Shown here piece after piece: positions 1-8,165 of a stretch of DNA of 64,000 bases. Both the position numbers and the translations under genes were made by a program. This DNA comes from Nitrobacter sp047149785 (GTDB taxonomy: Bacteria; Pseudomonadota; Alphaproteobacteria; Rhizobiales; Xanthobacteraceae). The DNA lies in NCBI RefSeq assembly GCF_047149785.1, contig NZ_BAAGBE010000001.1, positions 2,170,001 to 2,234,000 of the forward strand, given 5' to 3'. Every line of letters begins with the position of its first letter. The first letter of the stretch is position 1. The notes under the pieces were generated by a model that was given only the letters and a program-made list of their open reading frames with translations, searched no databases and had not been told where the DNA came from.

Positions 1-81
1 CGAGATTGAACGCCATTCGGCCTTCTCGTTCTGCAGATGGAAAATAGCGGATATCGACAAGACCTAATATCACGACCAGTG

Positions 82-270
82 ATGCCAACGGCGCTGCCAC
101 CGAGGTCGCTGCATCGAGAGATGAACCGGCTGTTCGACGACGCCTTTCGGGGTTTCGACGGCCGCCTGCCGACATTTGGCTAGCCTGTCGTCCTTCAACG
201 GGATCTGGCCGAACGTCGAGATCTCCGAGACCGACAAGGAGATCAAGGTGACGGCCGAGATTCCTGGTCA
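82..270 (+). pseudogene. Hsp20 (alpha-crystallin) family small heat shock protein, N-terminal remnant
   Basis: Two adjacent reading frames together give the start of a small heat shock protein. The first runs from an ATG at 82 and contains SLHREMNRLFDDAFRGF before a stop at 181-183. The second, from about 176, contains WPNVEISETDKEIKVTAEIPG, the usual beginning of the Hsp20 core. A frameshift near 175 separates them, and the match stops at about 270, before the rest of the alpha-crystallin domain. Intact members are roughly 140-170 aa ATP-independent holdases in the cytoplasm, so this copy should be dead. The family call rests on motif recognition only. Confidence 0.7.
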
Positions 271-346
271 ACGGCGAATGGCTATCCATCGTCATTTTCG
301 AGTGAGAGAAGGCCGAGCAGGCTTCAAGCTCGAGCAGCGGGTGGGG

Positions 347-523
347 CTATGTGGAAGGACGCTCAGGAGCCGCTGCGTCGGCTTGGTCACGCGGATCGGC
401 TTTACGCGGCGGGTCTTTATCCCGCGTCTCGTTTGACAGCCATGGTGCACCTCGCACGGCGTCCCATACGACCAACACCGCCCCAAGCAATGTTGAGAGT
501 AACAGAAGAAGGATCTCCGTCAT
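347..523 (-). CDS. Small membrane protein, 58 aa (hypothetical)
   Basis: This short reading frame starts at an ATG at 523. It has a strongly hydrophobic first 20 residues (MTEILLLLLSTLLGAVLVVW) followed by a charged tail rich in Arg, Asp and Pro. The pattern of one transmembrane segment with a short cytoplasmic tail is what a real small inner-membrane protein would show. I see no good ribosome binding site close to the ATG, and I recognise no family. It lies beside the Hsp20 remnant in a decayed stretch, so it may be a fragment or a chance frame. Confidence 0.3.
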   Translation of the reverse strand: MTEILLLLLSTLLGAVLVVWDAVRGAPWLSNETRDKDPPRKADPRDQADAAAPERPST

Positions 524-741
524 GATCGGTACCGCAGGTGATCTCCAAAGGGGAGATGGCAACTTTTACGCGTCCGTCGCCCATCCGTATCAGACTCCGG
601 TTCGACCGAACGAGCGCACTGGTATCAGCTTGGTTCCTCCGCCCCTATTCGTCATCTACTGATCGTCGGGACCACGCCTATCATGCGTTTTAGATATTCG
701 CGCAGAGCCGATGCGGTTCCTGCACCAAACTAAATGGTGCA

Positions 742-754
742 TTTCTACTAGAAA
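742..754. promoter_or_regulatory. 13-bp palindrome upstream of the LuxR-type regulator
   Basis: A perfect palindrome, TTTCTA-C-TAGAAA, lies about 85 bp upstream of the regulator start and is flanked on both sides by AAATGGTG. Its core 9-mer TTCTACTAG recurs in front of kaiB at 1502-1510. It is a candidate operator for the neighbouring regulator; the regulatory role is inference. Confidence 0.35.
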
Positions 755-839
755 ATGGTGTTGAGGAACTAACTGCAGTTCAGGGCGTTGTCTCCTCGAT
801 TCAGCAACATCGACACATCCTTCAACACAGGGGACAGCC

Positions 840-1493
840 ATGGACCAGGTGGTGAGTGATCGTCTCCATGAGACCGAATGGGAATTGCTCCTTAGTGGCT
901 TGAGCAATGGGCTTATTCTCGTCAGATCGAATGGCGAGATCGCCTGGATGGACGATAAAACCCGCCGTCGCGTGAACGGCGGGTTGCAAAATCTCGACCT
1001 TCCCATCCGAAAATCCGACGGATGTGCGATCGACTGCTTTATTACCGCCGTCCCTGTAACGATCAATGGCGAGCGGACGGTAGTGTGCGTCATGCAGGAG
1101 ATGAACGATCGGAAGGAATTCGGGCATGACCTGCTGGCCGCTATTGAAGGCGTCATGGCCGATACGTCTCGTGCAATCCTCGATAAGCTCAAGGCATTGC
1201 GCCAAACCGCCCCGTTGCGGGCGCCATCATCGGACTTGGATCTTCTGACGGACCGTGAACGCGAGGTTCTGGGGCTCATTTGCGAGGGCCGCAGTGACGC
1301 CGAGATGAGCCGTATGCTGCATCTGTCACCGAATACGGTGCGTAATCACATCGCAGCGCTGTTTCGCAAGATAGGCGTGAACAGGCGTAGCGCCGCTATT
1401 ATCTGGGCGCGTGAGCGCGCCATCACCACTCGAGACGCACTCGGGACGAAGCGGCAACGCTGTGGCCCCTCGGACGACAAACCCTCCGCTTGA
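840..1493 (+). CDS. LuxR-family transcriptional regulator with PAS-like N-terminus
   Basis: A 217-residue protein. The last third (about residues 134-197) is a LuxR/GerE helix-turn-helix: LTDREREVLGLICEGRSDAE, then LSPNTVRNHIAALFRKIGV, matching the conserved DREREVL start and the recognition helix. The first 110 residues (LLLSGLSNGLILVRSNGEI onward) read like a PAS sensory fold, so the protein is probably a one-component sensor-regulator that binds DNA in the cytoplasm. It stands alone, co-directional with kaiB 183 bp downstream. A shared palindromic core lies upstream of both genes, which suggests it may control itself and the kai operon. No receiver domain is present, so it is not a classical response regulator. 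Confidence 0.8.
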   Translation: MDQVVSDRLHETEWELLLSGLSNGLILVRSNGEIAWMDDKTRRRVNGGLQNLDLPIRKSDGCAIDCFITAVPVTINGERTVVCVMQEMNDRKEFGHDLLAAIEGVMADTSRAILDKLKALRQTAPLRAPSSDLDLLTDREREVLGLICEGRSDAEMSRMLHLSPNTVRNHIAALFRKIGVNRRSAAIIWARERAITTRDALGTKRQRCGPSDDKPSA

Positions 1494-1503
1494 GGCAAGT
1501 CTT

Positions 1504-1513
1504 CTACTAGTAG
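1504..1513. promoter_or_regulatory. Palindrome CTACTAGTAG upstream of kaiB
   Basis: This perfect 10-bp palindrome in the 182 bp gap before kaiB shares the 9-mer TTCTACTAG with the site at 742-754. It is a candidate regulator-binding site linking the LuxR-type gene with kaiBC. The evidence is shared sequence and placement only. Confidence 0.3.
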
Positions 1514-1675
1514 GGTGGTATTTTCCAATCTCTTGCACAAGGCGCGCGCGCACTGTTTCCTAGTGCGACCCGTCATGTCGACGAGGTGCTCAGGCCTGAG
1601 CGGTGCCACCGTTTGTTAGGCCGCACCACGCCATGGCGGGACGACTACCTTGTAACTCCAACAAGGCGATAGCCG

Positions 1676-1963
1676 GTGACCGAGTTCGTGCTTCGACTCT
1701 ACATTGCTGGACACTCCGCCGTCTCCCGTCGGGCAAAGCAAAATCTCGATCGCTTGCAACGTCTCATCAAACCACAGGGCGGGGACGTGGAAGTCATTGA
1801 CATTCTCGCGCAGCCGGAGCTCGCCGAGCAGGCTCGCATTCTGGCTACACCGACTCTCTCTTATGAGCACCCCGTGCGCCCGCGCCGCATTGTCGGTGAT
1901 CTCAGCGACACGAGAAGCGTTCTCGATTTTCTGGGGATAGAGTTGAAGAGGGATACCGCATGA
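1676..1963 (+). CDS. kaiB: KaiB-like circadian clock protein
   Basis: A 95-residue protein of the thioredoxin-like KaiB family, opening FVLRLYIAGHSAVSRRAKQN and containing the ATPTL segment and the C-terminal GDLSDTRSVLDFLGI found in KaiB proteins. In cyanobacteria KaiB binds KaiC and switches fold to time the clock; outside cyanobacteria KaiB/KaiC pairs act as hourglass timers or in stress resistance. The start is a GTG at 1676. The stop overlaps the kaiC ATG (ATGA at 1960-1963), so the two are translationally coupled. There is no kaiA, as expected outside cyanobacteria. Confidence 0.88.
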   Translation: MTEFVLRLYIAGHSAVSRRAKQNLDRLQRLIKPQGGDVEVIDILAQPELAEQARILATPTLSYEHPVRPRRIVGDLSDTRSVLDFLGIELKRDTA

Positions 1964-3444
1964 GCGAGCAGGATCTCGACGCCGCCGCCGTGCTGGAGCG
2001 AGTCAAAACCGGCGTCAATGCGTTCGACGAACTGGTCATGGGTGGCCTGCCACGTGCACGCACCACGGTGGTCAGCGGCACGCCGGGAAGCGGAAAGACG
2101 GTATTCGCAACCCAGTTTCTCGCCCATGGCATCACGACCCATGGCGAGAACGGCGTGCTTGTCACATTCGAGGAGCCGCCGGCGGATATCGAAGCCAACA
2201 TGCGTGGCTTCGGCTGGGAGCTTGCAAAGTGGCGGCAGGAAAGTCGGCTTGCATTTGTGGACGCCAGCCCGCCATCGAGCGATGAATTGATCGTCGGCGA
2301 GTTTGATCTTGCCGGCCTGCTTTCACGGATTCAGCATGCCGTTAGAACAGCCGACGCCAAGCGCGTGGTGCTGGACTCGCTGACCCAACTCTTCGACCAT
2401 TTTATCGGCGACCCGAAGATCCTGCGCCGCGAGCTGTTTCATATCAGCAGCGCCTTGAAGAAGGCTGGGCTGACCGTGCTCATGACGGCGGAGCGCAACA
2501 GCGAGTATGGCGAGATCACGCGCCATCGCCTCGAGGAGTTCGTCGCTGATAACGTCGTCATCCTTCGCAACGTCCTTCATCGCGAGAAACGTCGCCGCAC
2601 GATCGAGGTGCTCAAGATGCGCGGCAGTCACCACGCGGAAGGAGAAGCTCCATTCACGCTGCTGGAAAATCAGGGCGTCGTCGCGGTGCCGCTGTCGTCG
2701 CTGCGTCTGGAGCAACAGTCGAGCATTGTACGGGTGACAAGCGGCAATCCATCTATCGACGAAATGTGCGGCGGCGGCTTCTTCCGCGACAGCGTCACCC
2801 TGGTCAGCGGTGCTACCGGCACGGGCAAGACCCTGCTGGTGACCAACTTCCTCGCCGGCGGGGTCGCGGCTGGAGAGAAAGCGTTGCTGTTCGGCTACGA
2901 GGAGAGCAAGGGGCAACTGTTTCGCAACGCGACCGGCTGGGGAGTCGATTTTGCGCAGATGGAGGCCGAAGGAAAACTCAAGATCATCTGCCTCTATCCC
3001 GAAGCTCAGAGTCTTCCCGACCATCTGCTCACGATCCAGGCTCTCGTCGACGAATTTCAGCCGAGCCGGATTGCCATAGACAGCCTCTCCGCCCTGGAAC
3101 GTATCGCTTCCGACATCGGATTCCGCGAGTTCCTGATCAGCCTCACGTCGTTCATCAAGAAGCGGGAGATTGCCGGGCTTTGCACGGCGACCAGCAAGTC
3201 ACTCATTGGCGGCGAGAGCGCGAGCGAACAGCATATCTCGACGCTGACGGACTCGATCATCCTGCTGCGCTACATCCAGAGGAAAGAAACGATGCACCGG
3301 GGTCTGATGGTATTGAAGATGCGTGGCAGCGAGCATGCCAAGGAAATCCGGCGATTTACCATCGACAGCACCGGCATGCACCTGGGCAGTCCATTCGAAG
3401 AGGTGCCGAACGTCTTCACGGGCGGAAATATCGCAAATCAGTAG
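1960..3444 (+). CDS. kaiC: KaiC-type circadian clock ATPase/autokinase
   Basis: At 494 aa this has the double-RecA architecture of KaiC. The first P-loop is GTPGSGKT (residues 40-47) and the second GATGTGKT (284-291). Each repeat has a catalytic Glu pair (EE at 71-72 and 314-315). The second domain keeps QHISTLTDS; its Ser427-Thr428 pair aligns with the two autophosphorylated residues of cyanobacterial KaiC, so the clock chemistry may be retained. The C-terminal tail after the last strand is short, suggesting the KaiA-binding segment is missing. It overlaps kaiB by 4 nt and is followed 48 bp later by a hybrid histidine kinase that is likely its output or input partner. Confidence 0.92.
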   Translation: MSEQDLDAAAVLERVKTGVNAFDELVMGGLPRARTTVVSGTPGSGKTVFATQFLAHGITTHGENGVLVTFEEPPADIEANMRGFGWELAKWRQESRLAFVDASPPSSDELIVGEFDLAGLLSRIQHAVRTADAKRVVLDSLTQLFDHFIGDPKILRRELFHISSALKKAGLTVLMTAERNSEYGEITRHRLEEFVADNVVILRNVLHREKRRRTIEVLKMRGSHHAEGEAPFTLLENQGVVAVPLSSLRLEQQSSIVRVTSGNPSIDEMCGGGFFRDSVTLVSGATGTGKTLLVTNFLAGGVAAGEKALLFGYEESKGQLFRNATGWGVDFAQMEAEGKLKIICLYPEAQSLPDHLLTIQALVDEFQPSRIAIDSLSALERIASDIGFREFLISLTSFIKKREIAGLCTATSKSLIGGESASEQHISTLTDSIILLRYIQRKETMHRGLMVLKMRGSEHAKEIRRFTIDSTGMHLGSPFEEVPNVFTGGNIANQ

Positions 3445-3492
3445 AGGGACGTCGACTGTCTTCCATGTTGCAAGGCGATTTCGACCAAAAAC

Positions 3493-5376
3493 ATGCCAAG
3501 CCTCCTCCCGAGTAACAATATCGATCAGACCGACATCAGCTTTCTTATTGAGAAGAACGCGGATGGTATCATCGTCGTCGATGATGACGGCGTCGTTTTG
3601 TTCGCCAACCCCGCGGCCGAACAGCTTTTCGCGCGTCCCGCTGATGAACTGGTTGGCACCTCGATCGGCATTCCGTTTCTGGCCGGTGAAACGACAGAGA
3701 TCATCGTACACCAGCCAAATGGGAGCCGGATCTCTGCGGAAATCCGAGCCGTCGCGACGGCTTGGAATCATCGCCCCGCTCGGCTTGCCAGTCTTCGCGA
3801 CATCTCCGCTCGCAAGGCCACCGACGAACGGTTACGGCATTCAGCCAAGATGGAAGCCATCGGGCAACTCACGGCGGGGATCGCTCACGATTTCAACAAC
3901 GTGCTCACCGTAGTGCTCGGTAACATTGAGAACGCGCAGCGGAAAATCGGAGCAACGGACGGCGGGCTCGCACGAGCGCTCGAGAATGCCATGCATGGCG
4001 CACGGCGCGCAGCGGTGTTGACAGAACGCCTGCTGACATTTGCCCGTCGCAAGCCGCTTGAGCCCAAGGTGTTTGACCCGAACGTGCTCGTGTCCGGGAT
4101 GTCCGATTTGCTCCAGCGCACGCTTGGCGAAACCATCAGCGTACAGACGGCGCTCGCTGCCGATGCTTGGAGCGTGGATGTCGACCCGGCGGAATTGGAG
4201 GCGGCGATTCTCAACCTCGCGGTCAACGCTCGCGATGCCATGCCGTCCGGCGGCAAGCTGACTATCGAAACCTCGAATGTGGAACTCGACTCCGCCTACG
4301 CCTCCACCAACATCGAAGCTCTTGCCGGACCTCACGTGCTCATCTCCGTCACAGATACGGGGAGCGGGATGGCACCCGATGCGCTCAGGCGGGCTTTCGA
4401 ACCGTTCTTCACGACAAAAGCAGGCGGACAAGGGACCGGCCTGGGGCTCAGCCAGGTCTATGGCTTTGTCGCGCAGAGCGGCGGTCATGTGAAGCTCCAC
4501 AGCGAACCTGGCACCGGCACCACGGTCCGCATCTATCTGCCGAAGGCGCAGCAGCCCCAAACTGTCGCGGGACGGCAAGGCGCAACACTGACGGAAAGGA
4601 TGCAAGCTCCCCAAGGCCGGCCAGGTGAAACGATCCTGATCGTTGAGGATGACGACAATGTCCGCAGCTATGCGGTCGGAAGCTTGCGCGAGCTTGGATA
4701 CGCGGTGCTGGAAGCCATCGATGCCGCATCCGCTCTCGATATTCTTAAACGGAATACGAGAATCGATCTCCTGCTTACCGATCTTGGCCTTCCTGGCGGC
4801 ATTGACGGGAGGGTCTTGACGGAACGCGCCCGAGGCCTTCGCGCCTCGTTGAAGGTGCTGGTTATGACAGCTTATGCCGGTACAGCGCTGGTCCATGACG
4901 GCCGCCTCGATCCGGGCGTCGAATTGCTCAGCAAGCCATTTTCCTTCAGCGGGCTCGCCGCGCGGGTTCGCCAAATCCTTGACAATCGTCGGGATCCCCC
5001 TCGCCTTCTTATCGTGGAAGATGAAGTGCTGTTGCGCATGTTTGTCGTCGACGCACTCACAGAAGCGGGATGCCTTACGGAGGAGGCGGGCAACTTCGCG
5101 GAGGCCATGACCAAGATGCAGGACATTGGAGATTCGCTTGCAGGAGCGATCATCGATCTTGGTTTGCCGGACAAACCCGGAGATGAATTGGCGCTGGAAA
5201 TACGCAAGCTGCGTCCCGATCTTCCGATTGTGCTTGCGACTGGACTGGCCGATGAGCGCGTGTATCGGCAGTTTGGTTCAGACGGCCATGTTCGGGTTCT
5301 TACAAAGCCGTTCGAGCCAATGAGGTTAATCGCCACGCTACGCGACCTTGGGATTCAAATCGGAAAATCTGCGTGA
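3493..5376 (+). CDS. Hybrid sensor histidine kinase with PAS and two receiver domains (kaiBC-linked)
   Basis: A soluble 627-residue hybrid kinase. A PAS domain (about 10-108) is followed by a HisKA helix with GIAHDFNN (His132). The HATPase domain has its N box at NLAVNARDAM (Asn245) and G boxes DTGSGM and GTGLGLS. Two receiver domains follow, with acceptor Asp430 (LLLTDLGLPG) and Asp555 (AIIDLGLP), and conserved Lys in LLSKPF and LTKPF. No transmembrane segment is seen, so sensing is cytoplasmic. Being immediately downstream of kaiBC suggests it passes Kai state to a response pathway, replacing SasA/CikA of cyanobacteria; that link is inferred from synteny. The start is the ATG at 3493, 48 bp after kaiC. 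Confidence 0.9.
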   Translation: MPSLLPSNNIDQTDISFLIEKNADGIIVVDDDGVVLFANPAAEQLFARPADELVGTSIGIPFLAGETTEIIVHQPNGSRISAEIRAVATAWNHRPARLASLRDISARKATDERLRHSAKMEAIGQLTAGIAHDFNNVLTVVLGNIENAQRKIGATDGGLARALENAMHGARRAAVLTERLLTFARRKPLEPKVFDPNVLVSGMSDLLQRTLGETISVQTALAADAWSVDVDPAELEAAILNLAVNARDAMPSGGKLTIETSNVELDSAYASTNIEALAGPHVLISVTDTGSGMAPDALRRAFEPFFTTKAGGQGTGLGLSQVYGFVAQSGGHVKLHSEPGTGTTVRIYLPKAQQPQTVAGRQGATLTERMQAPQGRPGETILIVEDDDNVRSYAVGSLRELGYAVLEAIDAASALDILKRNTRIDLLLTDLGLPGGIDGRVLTERARGLRASLKVLVMTAYAGTALVHDGRLDPGVELLSKPFSFSGLAARVRQILDNRRDPPRLLIVEDEVLLRMFVVDALTEAGCLTEEAGNFAEAMTKMQDIGDSLAGAIIDLGLPDKPGDELALEIRKLRPDLPIVLATGLADERVYRQFGSDGHVRVLTKPFEPMRLIATLRDLGIQIGKSA

Positions 5377-5662
5377 ATATCGAGAACCGCCGTGGCGCGC
5401 GCTACCGCGGCGGCAACGCATCCACCACCAAGATGGTGACGAACGCAGACCAACCTCTGAAGACGCGGAGCATGCGAACTCATGCGCCTTGGCTTTTCGG
5501 ATCATCGCACGGAATCGAGAACGCCCGCTGAAAACGTCGCAGAAATGCATATTCGGCGTCGTTGGCTCGATTTGCCGCCGCATCACAATTTAATGATCGG
5601 AAAACGTCTCCGACCTTCCCGATCTTGCACGAAGATCACAAAAGCGCTAACCGCTCTTCGTC

Positions 5663-6649
5663 ATGACTCAGGCTGAAAACCATAGTCCCTCCACTATCGT
5701 TTCGAGTGCAGCCGTCGGGGCGTATGGGAGCGTGTATTTCGCCATTGCAATAGCTGCATGTATCCTGTGGTGGCTTACCCGGAACCATGCGTCGCTCCTG
5801 CCGCTATGGGCACCTTGGGAATTTTCCTGGTTAGAATTCCTGTCCGCGTGGCTGACGATCTATTGGTACATTCGCGGCGTTACTTCGATAACGGCCGCTG
5901 AACGTCCCTCTCTCCTGCGGCGAGTATCTTTTTTTGCCGGAATGCTCGTGATCTATGCAGTGCTCGAGACTCACTTCGAGTACCTGGCCGAACATCAATT
6001 CTTCTTCAACCGTATCCAGCATGTCGCCATGCATCATCTCGGGCCATTGCTGATTGCCCTGAGCTGGCCGGGCGCAGAAATTAAACGCGGTATGCCCGCC
6101 TCACTGCGACGTGTTGTCGAGCATAGAATCCCAATCAGAATCGTTCATATTCTTCAGCAGCCGATATTGGCGGCATTTCTGTTCGTCGGGTCATTCTTTT
6201 TCTGGCTCATTCCCTCGATCCATTTCCACGCCATGATCGACCCGCGTCTTTTTGCGCTGATGAACTGGACGATGGTGATCGATGGCATCCTGTTCTGGTG
6301 CCTAGTGCTCGATCCACGTCCATCGCCTCCGGCGCGCGTATCGTTCGGCTGGCGCGCCGCGCTTGCCACGGTGGTCATGTTCCCGCAAATTCTCGGTGGC
6401 GCGATCATCGTGTTCAATCGACATGACCTTTATACGTTCTACGATCTCTGTGGGCGCATCTATCCCAATATTGGAGCGCATTATGATCAAACCATTGGCG
6501 GCCTGATCACCTGGATCCCACCGGCGATGATGAGTGTGGTCGCTCTCGTGTTGGTCCTGAACGCCATGCGGTTGTCGGAAGAACGGAATCTTGCCAATGA
6601 CACCAAAAAGATGGGTCCTCCCCTTAATGCCAGCCCGTGGACGGGGTAA
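5663..6649 (+). CDS. CtaG-like cytochrome c oxidase assembly membrane protein
   Basis: A 328-residue polytopic membrane protein with about seven hydrophobic helices. It has the His-rich motifs of the caa3-type CtaG family, for example FEYLAEHQFFFNRIQHVAMHH and the C-terminal GAHYDQTIGGLITWIPPAMM. Family members help copper reach heme-copper oxidases. It is distinct from Cox11, which is also sometimes called CtaG. Its end overlaps the start of the next gene, a periplasmic copper chaperone, and a second CtaG-like paralogue lies at 8166-9377, so the cluster is devoted to copper delivery. A substrate oxidase is not in the window. Confidence 0.82.
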   Translation: MTQAENHSPSTIVSSAAVGAYGSVYFAIAIAACILWWLTRNHASLLPLWAPWEFSWLEFLSAWLTIYWYIRGVTSITAAERPSLLRRVSFFAGMLVIYAVLETHFEYLAEHQFFFNRIQHVAMHHLGPLLIALSWPGAEIKRGMPASLRRVVEHRIPIRIVHILQQPILAAFLFVGSFFFWLIPSIHFHAMIDPRLFALMNWTMVIDGILFWCLVLDPRPSPPARVSFGWRAALATVVMFPQILGGAIIVFNRHDLYTFYDLCGRIYPNIGAHYDQTIGGLITWIPPAMMSVVALVLVLNAMRLSEERNLANDTKKMGPPLNASPWTG

Positions 6650-7088
6650 TAAAACGATTGTTCTTGGCGGCGTGGCCGCGCTCGCCTGTCTCATCTTCGC
6701 GGCGAGCACGGCGGCCGTTGCGAACGGTATCACCATCGATAAGCCGTGGCTGAGGTTCATCATCAAGGATCGGCCGGCTGGCGGCTATTTCACCTTGCAC
6801 AATGGTACTGATCGAAACGTCGAACTGACCGGTGCGTCCTCCATCGGCTGCCGCATGATGATGCTACATCAGAGCAAGGAAATCGGCGGTGTGGAGAAGA
6901 TGCTTCCTGTCAAAAGCGTCACCGTGCCGGCGCATGGCACTTTGAACTTCACTCCCGGAAGCTATCACCTGATGTGCATGAACCCAAAAAGTACAGTCAT
7001 AGTCGGTAGGACCGTGCCTGTTATTTTGAGATTCGCAGACGGCACGACGATAAGCGCCGACTTCCCCGTAAAAGGGCCCGACCGATAG
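6597..7088 (+). CDS. PCu(A)C-family periplasmic copper chaperone
   Basis: A protein of about 163 aa with an N-terminal signal sequence (IVLGGVAALACLIFAASTAAVANG) and a PCu(A)C domain. The copper motif is present: MLHQSKEIGGVEKM, with His and Met eleven residues apart, then YHLMCMNP. Family members hand Cu(I) to cytochrome oxidase, usually with SCO1, which is the next gene on the opposite strand. Possible starts are TTG 6591, ATG 6597 and ATG 6630; 6597 gives an n-region of usual size, though 6630 would also leave the signal peptide intact. It overlaps the upstream ctaG-like gene by about 50 nt, suggesting one transcript. Confidence 0.85.
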   Translation: MTPKRWVLPLMPARGRGNKTIVLGGVAALACLIFAASTAAVANGITIDKPWLRFIIKDRPAGGYFTLHNGTDRNVELTGASSIGCRMMMLHQSKEIGGVEKMLPVKSVTVPAHGTLNFTPGSYHLMCMNPKSTVIVGRTVPVILRFADGTTISADFPVKGPDR

Positions 7089-7189
7089 AGCGTTTTCAAG
7101 CGGAGTGGCTTACCGGTTCGCTTAAAGAAAACGCGTCAAATCAAAAACACAGAGCCCGCTTCTGATCTAATCAGAGGCGGAAAGGCTCT
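7087..7189. repeat. Interspersed ~103 bp palindromic repeat, copy 1
   Basis: It begins AGAGCGTTTTCAAGCGGAGT and ends GGAAAGGCTCT. Near-identical copies occur at 9746-9847 (inverted) and 12819-12921. It fills the convergent gap between the PCu(A)C and SCO genes and starts on the stop codon of the first, so it could serve as a bidirectional terminator. Confidence 0.85.
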
Positions 7190-7200
7190 GGTGCGGCCGA

Positions 7201-7890
7201 TCAGATCGTATCCTCGATCCACTGCCACAAGCTAAAGCGGCCGGACTGCGATACCAGTTGCCGCAGGTCAGCGGTCATACCGGTGAGCTTGGCATTCGGT
7301 GCCGCGAGACCCGTAAACAAGAGTCGCATCGCGCCGTTCCGGTCAAATACATAAACTGCTGAACCGTGAGTAACCTCGGGAGGATTACCATTGCTTGCCG
7401 GCTGCACTGAATAGGCAACGCGATAGCGCTTGGCAAGGGTAGCGAGCTGATCGGGTGTGCCGCGCAAACCAACGACCTGCGGCGCAAACGCGGCCACATA
7501 GCTTTTCAGTACGGGCAATGTATCACGGCCGGGATCTACCGTGACAAACAACACCCGCACATCATCCACCTTCTTTCCGAGGGTCTTGAGCATGGTGCCG
7601 ATGTCAAGCAACGTTGTCGGACAAACGTCGGGACAAGATGTATATCCGAAATAGAGCAGAACGACCTTACCCTTGAAGTCTGCCGACGTGACCGTTTTGC
7701 CGTCCGATGCGCGCGTCATCGTAAAATCGAGCGACGGAAGAACGCCGGTCATATCGGTCGAATTCCAGGCTTTTGCCTCGGGCCCCGCGATCAGCAGCGC
7801 CGCGAACAGACCAGCGGCAAATATTGTACAGATCGTCTTGCGCACCGAGCACCACGAATCCGGTCTCTGCGAGACCGTCAGATTTGACAT
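7201..7890 (-). CDS. SCO1/SenC-family copper-binding oxidase assembly protein
   Basis: A protein of about 229 aa with one N-terminal membrane or signal segment (FAAGLFAALLIAGPEAKA) and a thioredoxin fold. The copper site is TSCPDVCP with the distal His in VTHGSAVYVFD, the complete Cys-Cys-His set of SCO proteins. It delivers copper to the CuA site of cytochrome oxidase or acts as a thiol reductase. I chose ATG 7890 over the in-frame codon at 7920 because AGGAGAGG lies just upstream of it. It converges on the PCu(A)C gene and is divergent from the second CtaG-like gene. Confidence 0.9.
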   Translation of the reverse strand: MSNLTVSQRPDSWCSVRKTICTIFAAGLFAALLIAGPEAKAWNSTDMTGVLPSLDFTMTRASDGKTVTSADFKGKVVLLYFGYTSCPDVCPTTLLDIGTMLKTLGKKVDDVRVLFVTVDPGRDTLPVLKSYVAAFAPQVVGLRGTPDQLATLAKRYRVAYSVQPASNGNPPEVTHGSAVYVFDRNGAMRLLFTGLAAPNAKLTGMTADLRQLVSQSGRFSLWQWIEDTI

Positions 7891-8165
7891 GAACCTCTCC
7901 TGCGCAACGTGAACTCCCAATTAACCGCGGCAGTCGATCCAATCAGCCGTTCGACGCGCCTATCGGTACGGGGTCGTACCCTTTGATCTATTTAAGGGGT
8001 AGAACATCTTCACCTCGTAAAGCGATAGGCCAATCAGTGCAAAGCCCTGATGAGCGGTGAGGATCAAAAGACCGTGTTATTGGCCTGCTAACCCGCATTT
8101 GCATTGCTTCACCCCCACTTCGGGGTTTACGACGCGTCCGGGGCTGCAATCACCAGCGCGAGCAT

